Source of the DNA: Psychrobacter sp. Choline-02u-9
Lineage (GTDB): Bacteria; Pseudomonadota; Gammaproteobacteria; Pseudomonadales; Moraxellaceae
Reading direction: 5' to 3'
DNA: 64,000 nucleotides
NCBI RefSeq assembly: GCF_002836505.1
Contig: NZ_PJBF01000050.1
Coordinates: forward strand, 1-64,000
A program made the translations under genes and the position numbers. The notes below the pieces were generated by a model. The model saw only the letters and a list, made by a program, of their open reading frames with translations. It made no database searches and was not told the DNA's origin. Shown here one piece after another: positions 39,083 through 50,789 of this stretch; within the stretch, counting starts at the first letter, position 1, and each line of letters begins with the position of its first letter.

Positions 39083-39411
39083 GCAAACTCCCATCCAAGG
39101 ACATACTTAATATTTTATGTAATAATATTACGGCTATATTAGCACTCATTATCAATCACTTAGAATATAAAATCTAAATTATTTAATAAAATTCTGACGA
39201 AAGCTACCAGTTTTTATAGCGGACAATATACTCCTGCTATCGGTAGATTTTATATGGTGTAATTGTGTTTCACGGTAGTTATGATATTACTTATTCGTAA
39301 TCATTATTTATCAAGCATAAATTATGACGTCTATACATAGTGATGCAATAAGTATGCCATATAGGCTTTTGAAAGGTAAAAGAATGGAGAAAGCTAATAA
39401 AGAACAGTAAG
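39083..39411. other. algZ–algR spacer
   Basis: About 330 AT-rich bases between algZ and algR, long for a two-component operon. It may hold a separate algR promoter. No structure or gene identified. Confidence 0.35.
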
Positions 39412-40446
39412 TTATAAACCGACGTCTTGTAGAGGATAGTCGATGATGGTGATAATCTGCGTACTGGCTACCGAGCTTTGGATATCAGCACTTTGTCCAA
39501 AATGGGCGCGCAAACGATCAGCTTGAATATAGAAATTCATATGCTGACGCAAGTCATGATTGATAATTAGTGTCTTTTTGGGAAGCGCAACATCAATCAT
39601 GATTTTAACTCGGTGTTGTTCCCACGTGACTTCAATATTAATACAGATAGTTTCTGTGGTCAGCTCTACCACATTGAGGAGTATTTTCTCTAGCACGCTT
39701 TGTAGCGTTAGCGCAGTGATAACCATGTCATACATGATATCTTCTTCAGGTAACTTCCAATTGACTTCGAGCTTGTCTGCTAAACGACTAGATTCGATTG
39801 CCAAATAATGCTCACAAAGATCAATCTCTTCTTCAAAGCTAATCTCACGTGTACCACTAAAACTAGCGCGGAACAATGCAGAAACGTGCTGTAATAAATC
39901 AGCGGCTTTGGGCGGGTTCGATTCAATCAGTGATACGAGTGTATTGATAGTATTAAAGAAAAAGTGCGGGGCCGTACGGGCTTTTATGAGATCATTTTGT
40001 GCGGTTAATTTATATTCAAAGGACAACTTAAGCGCATTAAGCTCACGATAGCTACGCAAAAAATATAATAAAAATACAGTAGTAAAACCACCCGCCAATA
40101 CTGTATTGAGCACGATATTTAATACAAACGTGCGACTATCATATGTTAGCCAACCGAAATTAATCATAGATAATGTGACTAACGCCATCGAAACTGCAGC
40201 AGCAAACATCAGTAACAGTACAATCCGCATACTTACGTTAAGAATACTGGTATTTTTAAATGCAGGACGTAGGTAGTCAACTAGATAAAGTGATGGGATA
40301 ACTGTCAGAGCGTTTTGAGTGAAGCTACGTACAAACTGAATCATGAAATCTGACCAAGTGGCTAGACTATGGCGCTCCATTACCGTTAGGAACAATGACC
40401 AAAAAAAGATATATGTCAGCCACTGCCAAGGCCTCATGATCTCCAT
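39412..40446 (-). CDS. algZ: LytS/AlgZ-type sensor kinase with degenerate ATP-binding domain
   Basis: Four or so membrane helices (residues about 8-120 from the chosen start), then the His_kinase segment with APHFFFNTINTLVSLIE, which keeps the phosphoacceptor His and Asn. The following ATPase region reads LTLQSVLEKILLNVV where LytS-type kinases have LQPLVENAIKHG, and no DNGxG box is seen, so ATP binding may be lost or unusual. The open frame extends to a TTG at 40563 overlapping argH; the ATG at 40446 just before the first helix is an alternative without a strong ribosome site. Start uncertain. Confidence 0.8.
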   Translation of the reverse strand: MEIMRPWQWLTYIFFWSLFLTVMERHSLATWSDFMIQFVRSFTQNALTVIPSLYLVDYLRPAFKNTSILNVSMRIVLLLMFAAAVSMALVTLSMINFGWLTYDSRTFVLNIVLNTVLAGGFTTVFLLYFLRSYRELNALKLSFEYKLTAQNDLIKARTAPHFFFNTINTLVSLIESNPPKAADLLQHVSALFRASFSGTREISFEEEIDLCEHYLAIESSRLADKLEVNWKLPEEDIMYDMVITALTLQSVLEKILLNVVELTTETICINIEVTWEQHRVKIMIDVALPKKTLIINHDLRQHMNFYIQADRLRAHFGQSADIQSSVASTQIITIIDYPLQDVGL

Positions 40447-40544
40447 GAGTTTAGGAATAAAAAACTCTAAGCGTGTAGCTAGTAAGGCAACCTCATCATT
40501 TGCTATACTCGAGTTCTTATTCTGCTGACTTGTCTTGTACCGAT

Positions 40545-42050
40545 ATGAACGCCAATTCTTCAAAACCTAGTAATCCTGAATCAAGTAAAAGTTCATCTGG
40601 CTCTGATTTTAGCACAGATGCTCCTATAACAAGTACCACAACGCAGACTACGCCTGCTAGTAGCCAAGGCCAACAAATGTGGGGCGGGCGCTTCAGTGAA
40701 GCGACAGATAGCTTCGTTGCTGCCTTTACTGCCTCTGTTGGCTTCGACCAGCGCTTTGCTCGTCACGATATTCAAGGCTCGATTGCGCATGCAACGATGC
40801 TAAAAGAATGTGATATTTTAACTGCCGATGAAGTTGCCACCATTGTTGACGGCTTGCAGCAAGTATTGCGCGAGATTGAAGCAGGTGAGTTTAACTGGTC
40901 GATCGCTCTCGAAGACGTGCATATGAATGTAGAGTCGCGTTTGACTGATATTATAGGTGCCGTTGGTAAAAAGCTACATACTGGTCGTAGCCGTAACGAT
41001 CAGGTAGCCACAGATATTCGCCTATGGTTGCGCGAAGAGACTGATAATATTATTGAGTTATTAGTACGCTTACAAAGCGGCTTGCTTGATTTAGCTGAGA
41101 AGCATACTGATACTATCATGCCAGGCTTTACTCATTTGCAAACGGCACAGCCTGTTAGCTTTGGCCATCACGTGATGGCATGGTTTGAGATGTTGTATCG
41201 CGATACCGAGCGTCTTGTTGATGCACGTCGCCGTATCAATCAGATGCCACTTGGTAGCGCAGCGCTTGCTGGTACGACTTTCCCAATCGATCGTACCATC
41301 ACTGCCGAACTACTAGGTTTTGAAGGTATCTGTCAAAACTCACTCGATGCTGTTTCGGACCGTGACTTTGCGATTGAGTTTACTTCAGCGGCTTCTATCC
41401 TGATGATGCATATGTCACGCATGAGCGAAGAGATTATTCTTTGGATGTCAGCGCAGTTTAATTTTGTGCAGATACCAGACCGCTTCTGTACTGGCTCATC
41501 GATTATGCCGCAAAAGAAGAACCCTGACGTACCGGAGTTGGTACGTGGTAAAGCGGCACGTGTCTTTGGTCAGTTGATGACTTTGCTTAGCCTAATGAAG
41601 AGCCAGCCACTTGCCTACAACAAAGACAACCAAGAAGACAAAGAGCCTTTGTTTGATTGCGTTGATACGTTGACAGGTTCGCTGCTTGCCTTTGCTGATA
41701 TGCTACCAAACATCACGCCAAACGTCGATGCCATGCGTGCTGCGACGATGAAAGGCTATGCGACTGCGACTGACTTGGCAGATTACCTAGTACGTCAAGG
41801 CGTGGCATTCCGTGACGCGCATGAAGTAGTTGGTAACGCTGTTGCTTTAGGCATCAAAGAGGGCGTTGATCTAAGTGATTTGTCATTAGCACAGCTACAG
41901 CAATTTAGCGATGCCATCGGTGAGGATGTCTTCGACTATCTAACGCTAGAAGGCTCATTAGCAGCTCGTGACCATTTGGGTGGCACTGCGCCAAACCAAG
42001 TCAAGCAAGCGGTGGTCAATGGCCGTGCTCGCCTAAAAGCCTTTGCCTAA
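40545..42050 (+). CDS. argH: Argininosuccinate lyase
   Basis: Last step of arginine synthesis, splitting argininosuccinate to arginine and fumarate. After a Ser/Thr-rich 44-residue leader the conserved start is [17 protein letters not shown]; then [44 protein letters not shown] and the fumarase-family signature [12 protein letters not shown] with the catalytic serine. The ATG at 40545 is chosen; about 501 aa, long because of the leader. Divergent from algZ. Confidence 0.95.
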   Translation: MNANSSKPSNPESSKSSSGSDFSTDAPITSTTTQTTPASSQGQQMWGGRFSEATDSFVAAFTASVGFDQRFARHDIQGSIAHATMLKECDILTADEVATIVDGLQQVLREIEAGEFNWSIALEDVHMNVESRLTDIIGAVGKKLHTGRSRNDQVATDIRLWLREETDNIIELLVRLQSGLLDLAEKHTDTIMPGFTHLQTAQPVSFGHHVMAWFEMLYRDTERLVDARRRINQMPLGSAALAGTTFPIDRTITAELLGFEGICQNSLDAVSDRDFAIEFTSAASILMMHMSRMSEEIILWMSAQFNFVQIPDRFCTGSSIMPQKKNPDVPELVRGKAARVFGQLMTLLSLMKSQPLAYNKDNQEDKEPLFDCVDTLTGSLLAFADMLPNITPNVDAMRAATMKGYATATDLADYLVRQGVAFRDAHEVVGNAVALGIKEGVDLSDLSLAQLQQFSDAIGEDVFDYLTLEGSLAARDHLGGTAPNQVKQAVVNGRARLKAFA

Positions 42051-42091
42051 CCAGTACTTTTGAATAAAAGCTAACCTGCTAATATAAATTT

Positions 42092-42120
42092 AACACCCGC
42101 TATCCATGTGGGTGTTTTTA
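42092..42120 (+). terminator. Intrinsic terminator after argH
   Basis: AACACCC (42092-42098) and GGGTGTT (42110-42116) followed by a T tract. Confidence 0.8.
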
Positions 42121-42366
42121 TTTGTCCTATGACCTCTACTGGTTTGGCCAATGTCATTTTCAAAATATCACTAGCTTTGAAAATCTAAATAAAAAGGTTA
42201 AACGTAGATAGTATTTGTCATACACCAACTACCAAAGACTGTATAAAAAATGGATAGAGGCTTGACGATATACATTAGTACCCTTTGCTAAATCTACCAA
42301 GACCGTTATCATAGACTCATATGATATTTGATTTAACCACTTAATATAATGAATAAGGAATGCCTT
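42121..42366. other. argH–yggX intergenic region
   Basis: About 245 AT-rich bases. It should hold the yggX promoter; AAGGA at 42353-42357 is its ribosome site. Nothing else seen. Confidence 0.4.
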
Positions 42367-42657
42367 ATGACTGAGACTTTTAACCCTCAAGCAAATACTG
42401 TGTTTTGCCGTAAATATAAGCAAGATTTACCAAAGATGCCGCATCCACCCTTCCCTAATAAGAAAGGCCAAGAGCTGCAAGAGACCGTATCTGAAAAAGC
42501 GTGGAAAGAATGGCTTGAGCATCAAACGATGCTTATTAATGAGAATCATCTAAGCATGATGGATCCTGCTGCTAAAAAGTTCTTAACAGAGCAGCGTGAT
42601 AAGTTCTTAGACAATGAAGACTATGAGCGCGCACAAGGTTGGACACCTGAAAGCTAG
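42367..42657 (+). CDS. yggX: Probable Fe(2+)-trafficking protein
   Basis: A 96-residue YggX family protein linked to iron handling and protection of iron-sulfur proteins from oxidation. [11 protein letters not shown] near the N-terminus carries the conserved cysteine, and [33 protein letters not shown] and the acidic C-terminus match the family. The ATG at 42367 follows AAGGAATGCCTT and is chosen over 42349. Confidence 0.93.
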   Translation: MTETFNPQANTVFCRKYKQDLPKMPHPPFPNKKGQELQETVSEKAWKEWLEHQTMLINENHLSMMDPAAKKFLTEQRDKFLDNEDYERAQGWTPES

Positions 42658-42695
42658 GATGTACTTACCTCCTAATAGCAATATCTAATAATCAT

Positions 42696-42726
42696 AAAAA
42701 AACGCGCTTACTATAGCGCGTTTTTT
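42696..42726. terminator. Bidirectional terminator between yggX and phoU
   Basis: CGCGCT (42703-42708) and AGCGCG (42715-42720) flanked by A and T tracts, so it can end both convergent transcripts. Confidence 0.88.
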
Positions 42727-42756
42727 ATTATATGGTAAAAACCATAGCCTTTCTTA

Positions 42757-43539
42757 TCAGCCTTCATCACTATCTGATGTTTCGAGCTCATTGGCTGACA
42801 ATGTACTAACTTGACGAGCAGCTAAGCGATCATTGGCTTCCTGCACCGCTTTTTCGACCATCGCATAGTCTGAATGACGCACGTCCTGCCCACTGATATA
42901 GTTAATGACTAGCTCTGCGACATTTTGTGCATGGTCACCGATACGCTCAAGCGATCGTAATATCCACATGATATTGATGACTTTTGATACATGGCGCGAG
43001 TCTTCCATAATATAGGTCATTAAGGCACGAATGGCTGACTGATATTCGGTATTGACCACGCTATCATTACGCATCACTTCAAACGCTTGCTCCGCATTCG
43101 ATTGACTAAAAGCTTCTAGCGAGTTGTTTAGCATCAGACGAACTTGATTACTCAGATGCTGAACTTCAGCATAGCCGTATGCTGATTTGCCTTCTGCCGC
43201 TATTTTACTGGCCATTCGCGCAATTTTTACCGCTTCATCGCCGATACGTTCCAAATCAACCACACCTTTACTGATTGACATGACTAAGCGCAAATCACTG
43301 GCAGCTGGCTGGCGCTTGGCGACCAATAACAAAATATGCTCGTCGAGTTCAACTTCCATTCGATTGATATCGAAATCCATATCGATGACTTCTTGCGCTA
43401 GTGTTTCATCTTTATCGATAAGAGCATGAATAGCTTTGGCCACTTGGTTAGCCGCGCTATCACCCATATATAAAAATAAACGAATGGCTTCATCAAGATC
43501 TTGGTCAAAACTTTTGGAGATATGCTTATCACTTTGCAT
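42757..43539 (-). CDS. phoU: Phosphate signalling/transport accessory protein PhoU
   Basis: Two three-helix bundles that bridge the Pst transporter and the PhoR kinase and hold the Pho regulon off when phosphate is plentiful. The repeated metal-site motifs are visible as DLERIGDEAVKIARMA (near residue 96) and SLERIGDHAQNVAELV (near 205). At 260 aa it is slightly long at the C-terminus. It follows pstB by about 120 bp. Confidence 0.95.
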   Translation of the reverse strand: MQSDKHISKSFDQDLDEAIRLFLYMGDSAANQVAKAIHALIDKDETLAQEVIDMDFDINRMEVELDEHILLLVAKRQPAASDLRLVMSISKGVVDLERIGDEAVKIARMASKIAAEGKSAYGYAEVQHLSNQVRLMLNNSLEAFSQSNAEQAFEVMRNDSVVNTEYQSAIRALMTYIMEDSRHVSKVINIMWILRSLERIGDHAQNVAELVINYISGQDVRHSDYAMVEKAVQEANDRLAARQVSTLSANELETSDSDEG

Positions 43540-43658
43540 GAGAGGTATTCCCTAGAATCTATATTTTAATAGCGCAGTGTGCCTATGAAGTTAGAAGGTC
43601 AGCCTATGACATACTAATCAGCTTTGTCTGCTTGTACCGATTTCAATCTCAATCAATG

Positions 43659-44579
43659 TTAGCCATAACGACCTGTAATATAGTCTTCTGTCGCGGTTTG
43701 GGTAGGTTTGGTAAATATCTGATCGGTCTCACCCATCTCAATCATATCGCCTAGATACATATAGACCGTATAGTCAGATACGCGTGCTGCTTGCTGCATA
43801 TTGTGAGTGACGATAGCGATGGTGTAGTCGTTTTTCAGATCTTCGATCAAATCTTCGATAGCACCCGTCGAGATAGGATCTAGGGCTGATGTCGGCTCAT
43901 CAAGCAACAGTACTTCAGGCTTGGTAGCTACACTACGTGCGATACACAGACGCTGCTGCTGACCGCCTGATAACGACAGTCCTGATGCTTTTAGCTTGTC
44001 TTTCACTTCTGGCCATAGCGCTGATTTTTTCAGTGCCCACTCGACGCGATGATCCAGCTCGTCTTTGCTTAGTTTTTCGTACAGTCGTACGCCAAAGGCG
44101 ACATTGTCATAGATTGACATCGGGAACGGCGTTGGCTTCTGAAAAACCATGCCAACTTGTGCACGCAGTAAATTCACATCGATGTCTTTACCTAAGATGT
44201 TTTTGCCATCTAGATTGATATTGCCCTCTGCACGCATACCTGGATATAGATCGTACATGCGGTTAAAAGTACGTAGTAGCGTAGACTTGCCACAACCTGA
44301 AGGACCAATAAAAGCGGTCACTTTTTTATCCGCGATATCGATATTGATGTTTTTTAATGCCTGAAAATCATCGTAATAGAAGTTTAGATCTCGAACTTCC
44401 ATTTTTGCAGCAGGCATATTCTTAGGAATATCTTGAATCGTTTGCTTATTAAAATCAGCAGTGTTTGGTTGCTGAGCTTGGGCGCTAGTAGACATGGGTC
44501 TATTTAATAGGCTGCCTGTTGCCGTATTAAAGTTGTCAGCAGTCGTGTTCGTACGGACGTTGCTTAGGACATCATTCAT
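43659..44579 (-). CDS. pstB: Phosphate ABC transporter ATP-binding protein
   Basis: Energises phosphate import. Walker [20 protein letters not shown]-loop [18 protein letters not shown]; signature [16 protein letters not shown]; Walker [15 protein letters not shown]-loop VTHNMQQA. The conserved domain begins near residue 60 ([16 protein letters not shown]); the first 55 residues are a Thr/Asn/Gln-rich extension, so a start at M29 or M55 is also possible. At 306 aa it exceeds the usual 250-260. Confidence 0.96.
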   Translation of the reverse strand: MNDVLSNVRTNTTADNFNTATGSLLNRPMSTSAQAQQPNTADFNKQTIQDIPKNMPAAKMEVRDLNFYYDDFQALKNINIDIADKKVTAFIGPSGCGKSTLLRTFNRMYDLYPGMRAEGNINLDGKNILGKDIDVNLLRAQVGMVFQKPTPFPMSIYDNVAFGVRLYEKLSKDELDHRVEWALKKSALWPEVKDKLKASGLSLSGGQQQRLCIARSVATKPEVLLLDEPTSALDPISTGAIEDLIEDLKNDYTIAIVTHNMQQAARVSDYTVYMYLGDMIEMGETDQIFTKPTQTATEDYITGRYG

Positions 44580-44667
44580 AATATTTCAACCTAGCTCAAT
44601 TAATTTCATATAAGTTTAAGTAAATGCTTAGCGTGTAGCGTACTACAGTCTGGTCTGCTCTCAGCCC

Positions 44668-45573
44668 TTATTTGGGCTGACCTCTACCACCGATAAATCT
44701 TGCCAAAATATTCAACACTAGGACAGACGCGGTGATAAGTAGTGCTGCCGCCCAAGCCAATGTATGCCAGTTGTCATAAGGACTCATCGCAAACTGGTAA
44801 ATGGTATTGGGTAAGTTAGCAATAGGCTGACCCATATCTGTACTGAAGTATTGATTGTTAAGTGCGGTAAATAGTAATGGTGCTGTCTCACCAGTGATTC
44901 GAGCAAAAGCCAATAGCACACCTGTGGTCAGTCCCGCTCGCGCAGCTTTCACAGTAACCTGAGTGACCAGTTTCCATTTAGGAGTACCTAGCGCATAGGC
45001 TGCTTCGCGTAGACTATTAGGTACCAAGTTCAGCATGTTTTCTGTCGTACGTACGACCACTGGAATAACAATCAATGCCAATGCCAACGCGCCTGCCCAA
45101 CCAGAAAAGCTTTGACCTTTTACCATCAGTGCATAGATAAATAGACCAATCACAATCGATGGCGCTGACAACAAAATATCGTTTAAAAAACGGGTTACCT
45201 TGCCAAGCATACTGCCTTTAGAAAACTCAGATAAATATATACCTGTCATAAGACCAATAGGTGCACCGATAAACAAGCCTGAAAACGCCAACATGACCGA
45301 ACCAACGATAGCATTGCGTAAGCCGCCCGCACTCATCGGTGGCGGCGTATCAGCGGTAAAGATTGGCAACTGCACCATGCCTTGGAAACCTTCGACAAAC
45401 AAAGTCACCAAAATCCATGATAACCAAAATAAGCCAAAAACCATCGCTGACATGGCAAAGCCTAGACCTAACTTGTTGGTCAAACGACGCTTGTTATACA
45501 GGCTTTGATTGTAGCGGGTAGCGCCGTTTGGCTTAGTAGGTAGTGGTGCATTGATCGCATTGTTAGCAGGCAT
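44668..45573 (-). CDS. pstA: Phosphate ABC transporter permease PstA
   Basis: Inner-membrane permease with six predicted helices after a 35-residue cytoplasmic start. VGSVMLAFSGLFIGAPIG and the EAA loop REAAYALGTPKWKLVTQV near residue 190 are typical, and SAPSIVIGLFIYALMV matches PstA. Lies between pstC and pstB. Confidence 0.94.
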   Translation of the reverse strand: MPANNAINAPLPTKPNGATRYNQSLYNKRRLTNKLGLGFAMSAMVFGLFWLSWILVTLFVEGFQGMVQLPIFTADTPPPMSAGGLRNAIVGSVMLAFSGLFIGAPIGLMTGIYLSEFSKGSMLGKVTRFLNDILLSAPSIVIGLFIYALMVKGQSFSGWAGALALALIVIPVVVRTTENMLNLVPNSLREAAYALGTPKWKLVTQVTVKAARAGLTTGVLLAFARITGETAPLLFTALNNQYFSTDMGQPIANLPNTIYQFAMSPYDNWHTLAWAAALLITASVLVLNILARFIGGRGQPK

Positions 45574-45634
45574 AATATTTATTTCCCATATCTTTTATCA
45601 ATATCTATCAAGGTTCAATAAATCGGTAACAGAC

Positions 45635-46588
45635 TTATCGGTTACCTGCTTTGTGATCCATGCGCATGAGCATCAGTTTTGCTAAAGACAGCACAATGAA
45701 GGTGATGACAAATAAGATTAAGCCTAGATGTAGTAAAGACGCTAGATGTAGCTCACTTGACGCTTCAGCAAACTCATTGGCCAAGGCCGATGTAATCGTC
45801 ACACCAGACGTGAATAGGCTTGGACTGATATTAAACGCATTACCAATCAAGAAAGTAACTGCCATCGTCTCACCCAATGCACGACCAAGACCCAAAATCA
45901 CACCACCAACGACACCAGCTTTGGTATAAGGCAGGATAATCTTGAACATGACTTCCCAAGTCGTCGCGCCCATACCATATGCTGACTCTTTCAGTAAATC
46001 GGGTACGACAGAGAAAACATCACGCATGGTGGCAGCGATGAACGGTATGATCATAATGGCAAGCACTAGAGATGCGGTAAACATACCTAGCCCCATAGGG
46101 GCACCTGCAAACAGCTTACCGACAATAGGCAAAGGACCGACGTGCTCAATGAACCATGGCTGAATGTGATCACCAAAGAATGGCGCAAATACGAACAATC
46201 CCCACATACCATAAATGATAGATGGGATACCAGCCAACAACTCAATGGCGATGCCAAGTGGTTTTTTTAGGAACTTAGGGCACATTTCGGTTAAAAATAT
46301 CGCAATACCGAAACTGACTGGAACCGCGATAACAATGGCGATAAATGACGTGACTAAGGTGCCGTAAATAGGCGCTAATGCCCCGTATTCATTGGCGACT
46401 GTATCCCAGTTATTGCTGGTATAAAATCCCAAACCAAACTCTTGAATACTCGGCCATGCTCCAACAATTAGAGACATCAAAATGCCCCCTAAAGATAGGA
46501 GGACGAGTATGGCAAACGCTTTAGTAGAGTTCACAAATAAAGCGTCGTAACGTTTTTGTTTAGCCAGTTGGGACCTTAAGTCTGTCAT
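45635..46588 (-). CDS. pstC: Phosphate ABC transporter permease PstC
   Basis: Second permease of the phosphate importer, 317 aa with six helices. [20 protein letters not shown] and the EAA loop [20 protein letters not shown] are characteristic; [17 protein letters not shown] is the conserved PstC segment. Starts 210 bp after pstS, with a long-range hairpin in the gap. Confidence 0.95.
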   Translation of the reverse strand: MTDLRSQLAKQKRYDALFVNSTKAFAILVLLSLGGILMSLIVGAWPSIQEFGLGFYTSNNWDTVANEYGALAPIYGTLVTSFIAIVIAVPVSFGIAIFLTEMCPKFLKKPLGIAIELLAGIPSIIYGMWGLFVFAPFFGDHIQPWFIEHVGPLPIVGKLFAGAPMGLGMFTASLVLAIMIIPFIAATMRDVFSVVPDLLKESAYGMGATTWEVMFKIILPYTKAGVVGGVILGLGRALGETMAVTFLIGNAFNISPSLFTSGVTITSALANEFAEASSELHLASLLHLGLILFVITFIVLSLAKLMLMRMDHKAGNR

Positions 46589-46645
46589 AAGTGTCTCAGC
46601 ATTGAATGGGATGAATCGAAATATTAGAAAGATGTATCTCAGGTC

Positions 46646-46717
46646 TTAACACAACAAACTTAAACGGTATGAGTAAACATATCTATCGAGATGTATTCAT
46701 CAAATTTGCTGTGTTAA
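46646..46717 (-). other. Long-range inverted repeat between pstS and pstC
   Basis: TTAACACAACAAA (46646-46658) and TTTGCTGTGTTAA (46705-46717) pair at 12 of 13 positions around a 46-base loop. It may lower expression of pstCAB relative to pstS through 3'-end protection of the pstS message. Confidence 0.5.
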
Positions 46718-46797
46718 AACCCCTCAAACAACTACCGGAGAATAGTTATTCGAGAGGATAACTTGTCGGTTGCTAAATAGTATTTAGCAGAAACAAA

Positions 46798-47964
46798 TTA
46801 CTGAGCTGGCTTGTAGACAGGCTGTCCATCACTACCTTTCACTTCGTTCCACTTCTCTTTGAACAAGGCCACTGCCGTGTCAGAGAATGGTACGTAGTCT
46901 AGTTCCATGGCGCTGTCATCACCTTGGGTATAAGCCCAGTCAAAGAAGTTCAATACGCCAGCGACTTGCTGAGGATTTTCTGGTTGCTTATGTACCAAGA
47001 TAAAGGTCGCAGCAGCGATAGGCCATGCTTGGTCAGTTTCAGAGTTGGTGATGACTTTATAAAAGCCTTCTTGTTGTGACCAGTCGATATCACCTGCCGC
47101 AGCAAACGTCTCAGCAGATGGCTGTACGATGTTACCAGCTGCGTTTTTCAGCGCAGTATGTGACATCTTATTTTGCTTAGCGTAAGCATACTCAACATAG
47201 CCGATAGAGTTTTTCATGCGGTTTACGTAGCTTGAGACGCCTTCGTTACCTTTACCGCCTGCACCAGTAGCAGAAGTCGGCCATTTGACGGTTTTATCAA
47301 CACCAACAGTGTCTTTCCAGTCTGGTGAAACCTTGGCAAGATAGTCAGTGAAGTTGAAGGTCGTACCTGAACCATCTGAGCGGAATACTGTTGTGATTGC
47401 GGCATCTGGCAAGGTCAAATCTGGGTTCATCGCCTTAATCGCAGGGTCATTCCAGTTACTAATCTTACCCAAATAGATATCAGCCAACGTTGTGCCGTCT
47501 AGCTTCAGTGCACCAGGCTCAACACCGTCGATGTTGACGATTGGTACAACACCACCGATAACTGTTGGGAACTGAATCAAACCCGCTTCATCTAATTCTT
47601 CAGGCGTCATTGGGGCATCAGAAGCACCAAAATCTACTGTTTTTGACTGGATTTGTTTGATACCACCAGACGAGCCAATCGACTGATAATTGACTTGGCC
47701 GCCGGTCGCAGCATTGTAGTCATATGACCATTTCGCATAGATAGGCTGCGGGAACGACGCACCTGCACCTGTAATATTCATAGCGATATTTTCAGCAGAT
47801 TTAAAATCTGACGTAGCAGAAGATGCTGTCTGAGAGGTTGTTTCAGCTGTTGTCACAGCGCTACTGCTAGTATCAGCAGTTGGCTCCGCCGTATCTGTTG
47901 ACTTATTACACGCCGTAAGCATTAATGTACAACTGACGGCCACTGCTAATAACGAATAACGCAT
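46798..47964 (-). CDS. pstS: Phosphate-binding lipoprotein PstS
   Basis: Periplasmic phosphate receptor of the importer. A signal peptide ends in the lipobox LTAC (MLTACNK). After a Thr/Ser/Ala-rich tether, GAGASFPQPIYAKW, SIGSSGGIKQIQ, FGASDAPMT and VFRSDGSGTTFNFTDYL form the phosphate site. ATG at 47964 follows AGGAG at six bases; the frame open to 48003 is longer than needed. 388 aa. Preceded by a Pho box. Confidence 0.96.
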   Translation of the reverse strand: MRYSLLAVAVSCTLMLTACNKSTDTAEPTADTSSSAVTTAETTSQTASSATSDFKSAENIAMNITGAGASFPQPIYAKWSYDYNAATGGQVNYQSIGSSGGIKQIQSKTVDFGASDAPMTPEELDEAGLIQFPTVIGGVVPIVNIDGVEPGALKLDGTTLADIYLGKISNWNDPAIKAMNPDLTLPDAAITTVFRSDGSGTTFNFTDYLAKVSPDWKDTVGVDKTVKWPTSATGAGGKGNEGVSSYVNRMKNSIGYVEYAYAKQNKMSHTALKNAAGNIVQPSAETFAAAGDIDWSQQEGFYKVITNSETDQAWPIAAATFILVHKQPENPQQVAGVLNFFDWAYTQGDDSAMELDYVPFSDTAVALFKEKWNEVKGSDGQPVYKPAQ

Positions 47965-48037
47965 GTAGGACTCCTGAAGTTTAACAACGGTATAAAAAAG
48001 CATTGCTTGTGATATGCGTGTTATCTTGCCAAATCTT

Positions 48038-48056
48038 TATGACAGTTTAATGACAA
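48038..48056 (-). promoter_or_regulatory. Pho box upstream of pstS
   Basis: The minus strand reads TTGTCATTAAACTGTCATA: two 7-bp CTGTCAT-like repeats spaced 11 bp apart, matching the PhoB consensus at all but one position. About 75 bp upstream of the pstS start, so PhoB probably activates pstSCAB-phoU. Confidence 0.88.
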
Positions 48057-48262
48057 CTTCTAGAATCCTTCATTCGCTTTACATAATATTTGAATAATTT
48101 GTCTACAACCTAGTAATACTAAGCATCTTCATTTATTAACACTCAAAAAATTATTCACGAAAATATGAAACCTTGTGTTTGACACAGAATATTTGTATCC
48201 AAATACTATTAGCCGTTGGTACAGAATTTTGTTAGTATGAAGGCTGATTTACAACACTGACA

Positions 48263-48392
48263 GACTCGGGGTGCGGTGTATTTTTGGCTCACTTTACTAA
48301 ACTTGCTTTATTAAAGTAGTCGCCTTGATACATTCGCTGAGAGATCACCCGCCGAACCTGATGCGGTTAGTACCGACGCAGGGAAGTCTTAA
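48263..48392 (+). promoter_or_regulatory. TPP riboswitch (THI element) upstream of thiC
   Basis: Conserved pieces are in order: CTCGGGGTGC at the 5' end, CGCTGAGAGATCACCC, GAACCTGATGCGGTTAGTAC, then CGACGCAGGGAAGT. P3 is enlarged by an extra arm (about 48285-48325). It senses thiamine diphosphate and controls thiC. Confidence 0.95.
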
Positions 48393-50605
<2,213 letters not shown>

Positions 50606-50715
50606 AATAAATAGACGACTTAACGGATATGAATCATTTGATTGAAGTGATAAACATACTAGCGAAGGACGTCAGTGGCATAAAGAGCTGTAGGCAAACT
50701 ATATAGCAGCGCGTC

Positions 50716-50756
50716 AAAAAAGCTCGAACCTGATAATCAGGTTCGAGCTTTTTTTA
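50716..50756. terminator. Bidirectional terminator between thiC and the lipoprotein gene
   Basis: An 18-bp perfect inverted repeat (50716-50733 with 50737-50754) around TAA, A/T-flanked on both sides. It can end both convergent transcripts. Confidence 0.95.
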
Positions 50757-50789
50757 AAATAACTCTCAATATCTTTAAAAATTGAATAC

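Noticed and set aside
39260..39275. TGTTTCACGG in the algZ–algR spacer, a parS half site
   Set aside because: The centre lacks CACGTG, so it is not a ParB site.
39361..39410. Eight-codon plus-strand frame MEKANKEQ with AAAGG upstream
   Set aside because: Too short to support and antisense to the algZ 3' end region, without conservation evidence.
50716..50756. GGTTCGAGC motif resembling a tRNA T-loop
   Set aside because: It belongs to a perfect 18-bp terminator stem; no other tRNA arms fold around it.
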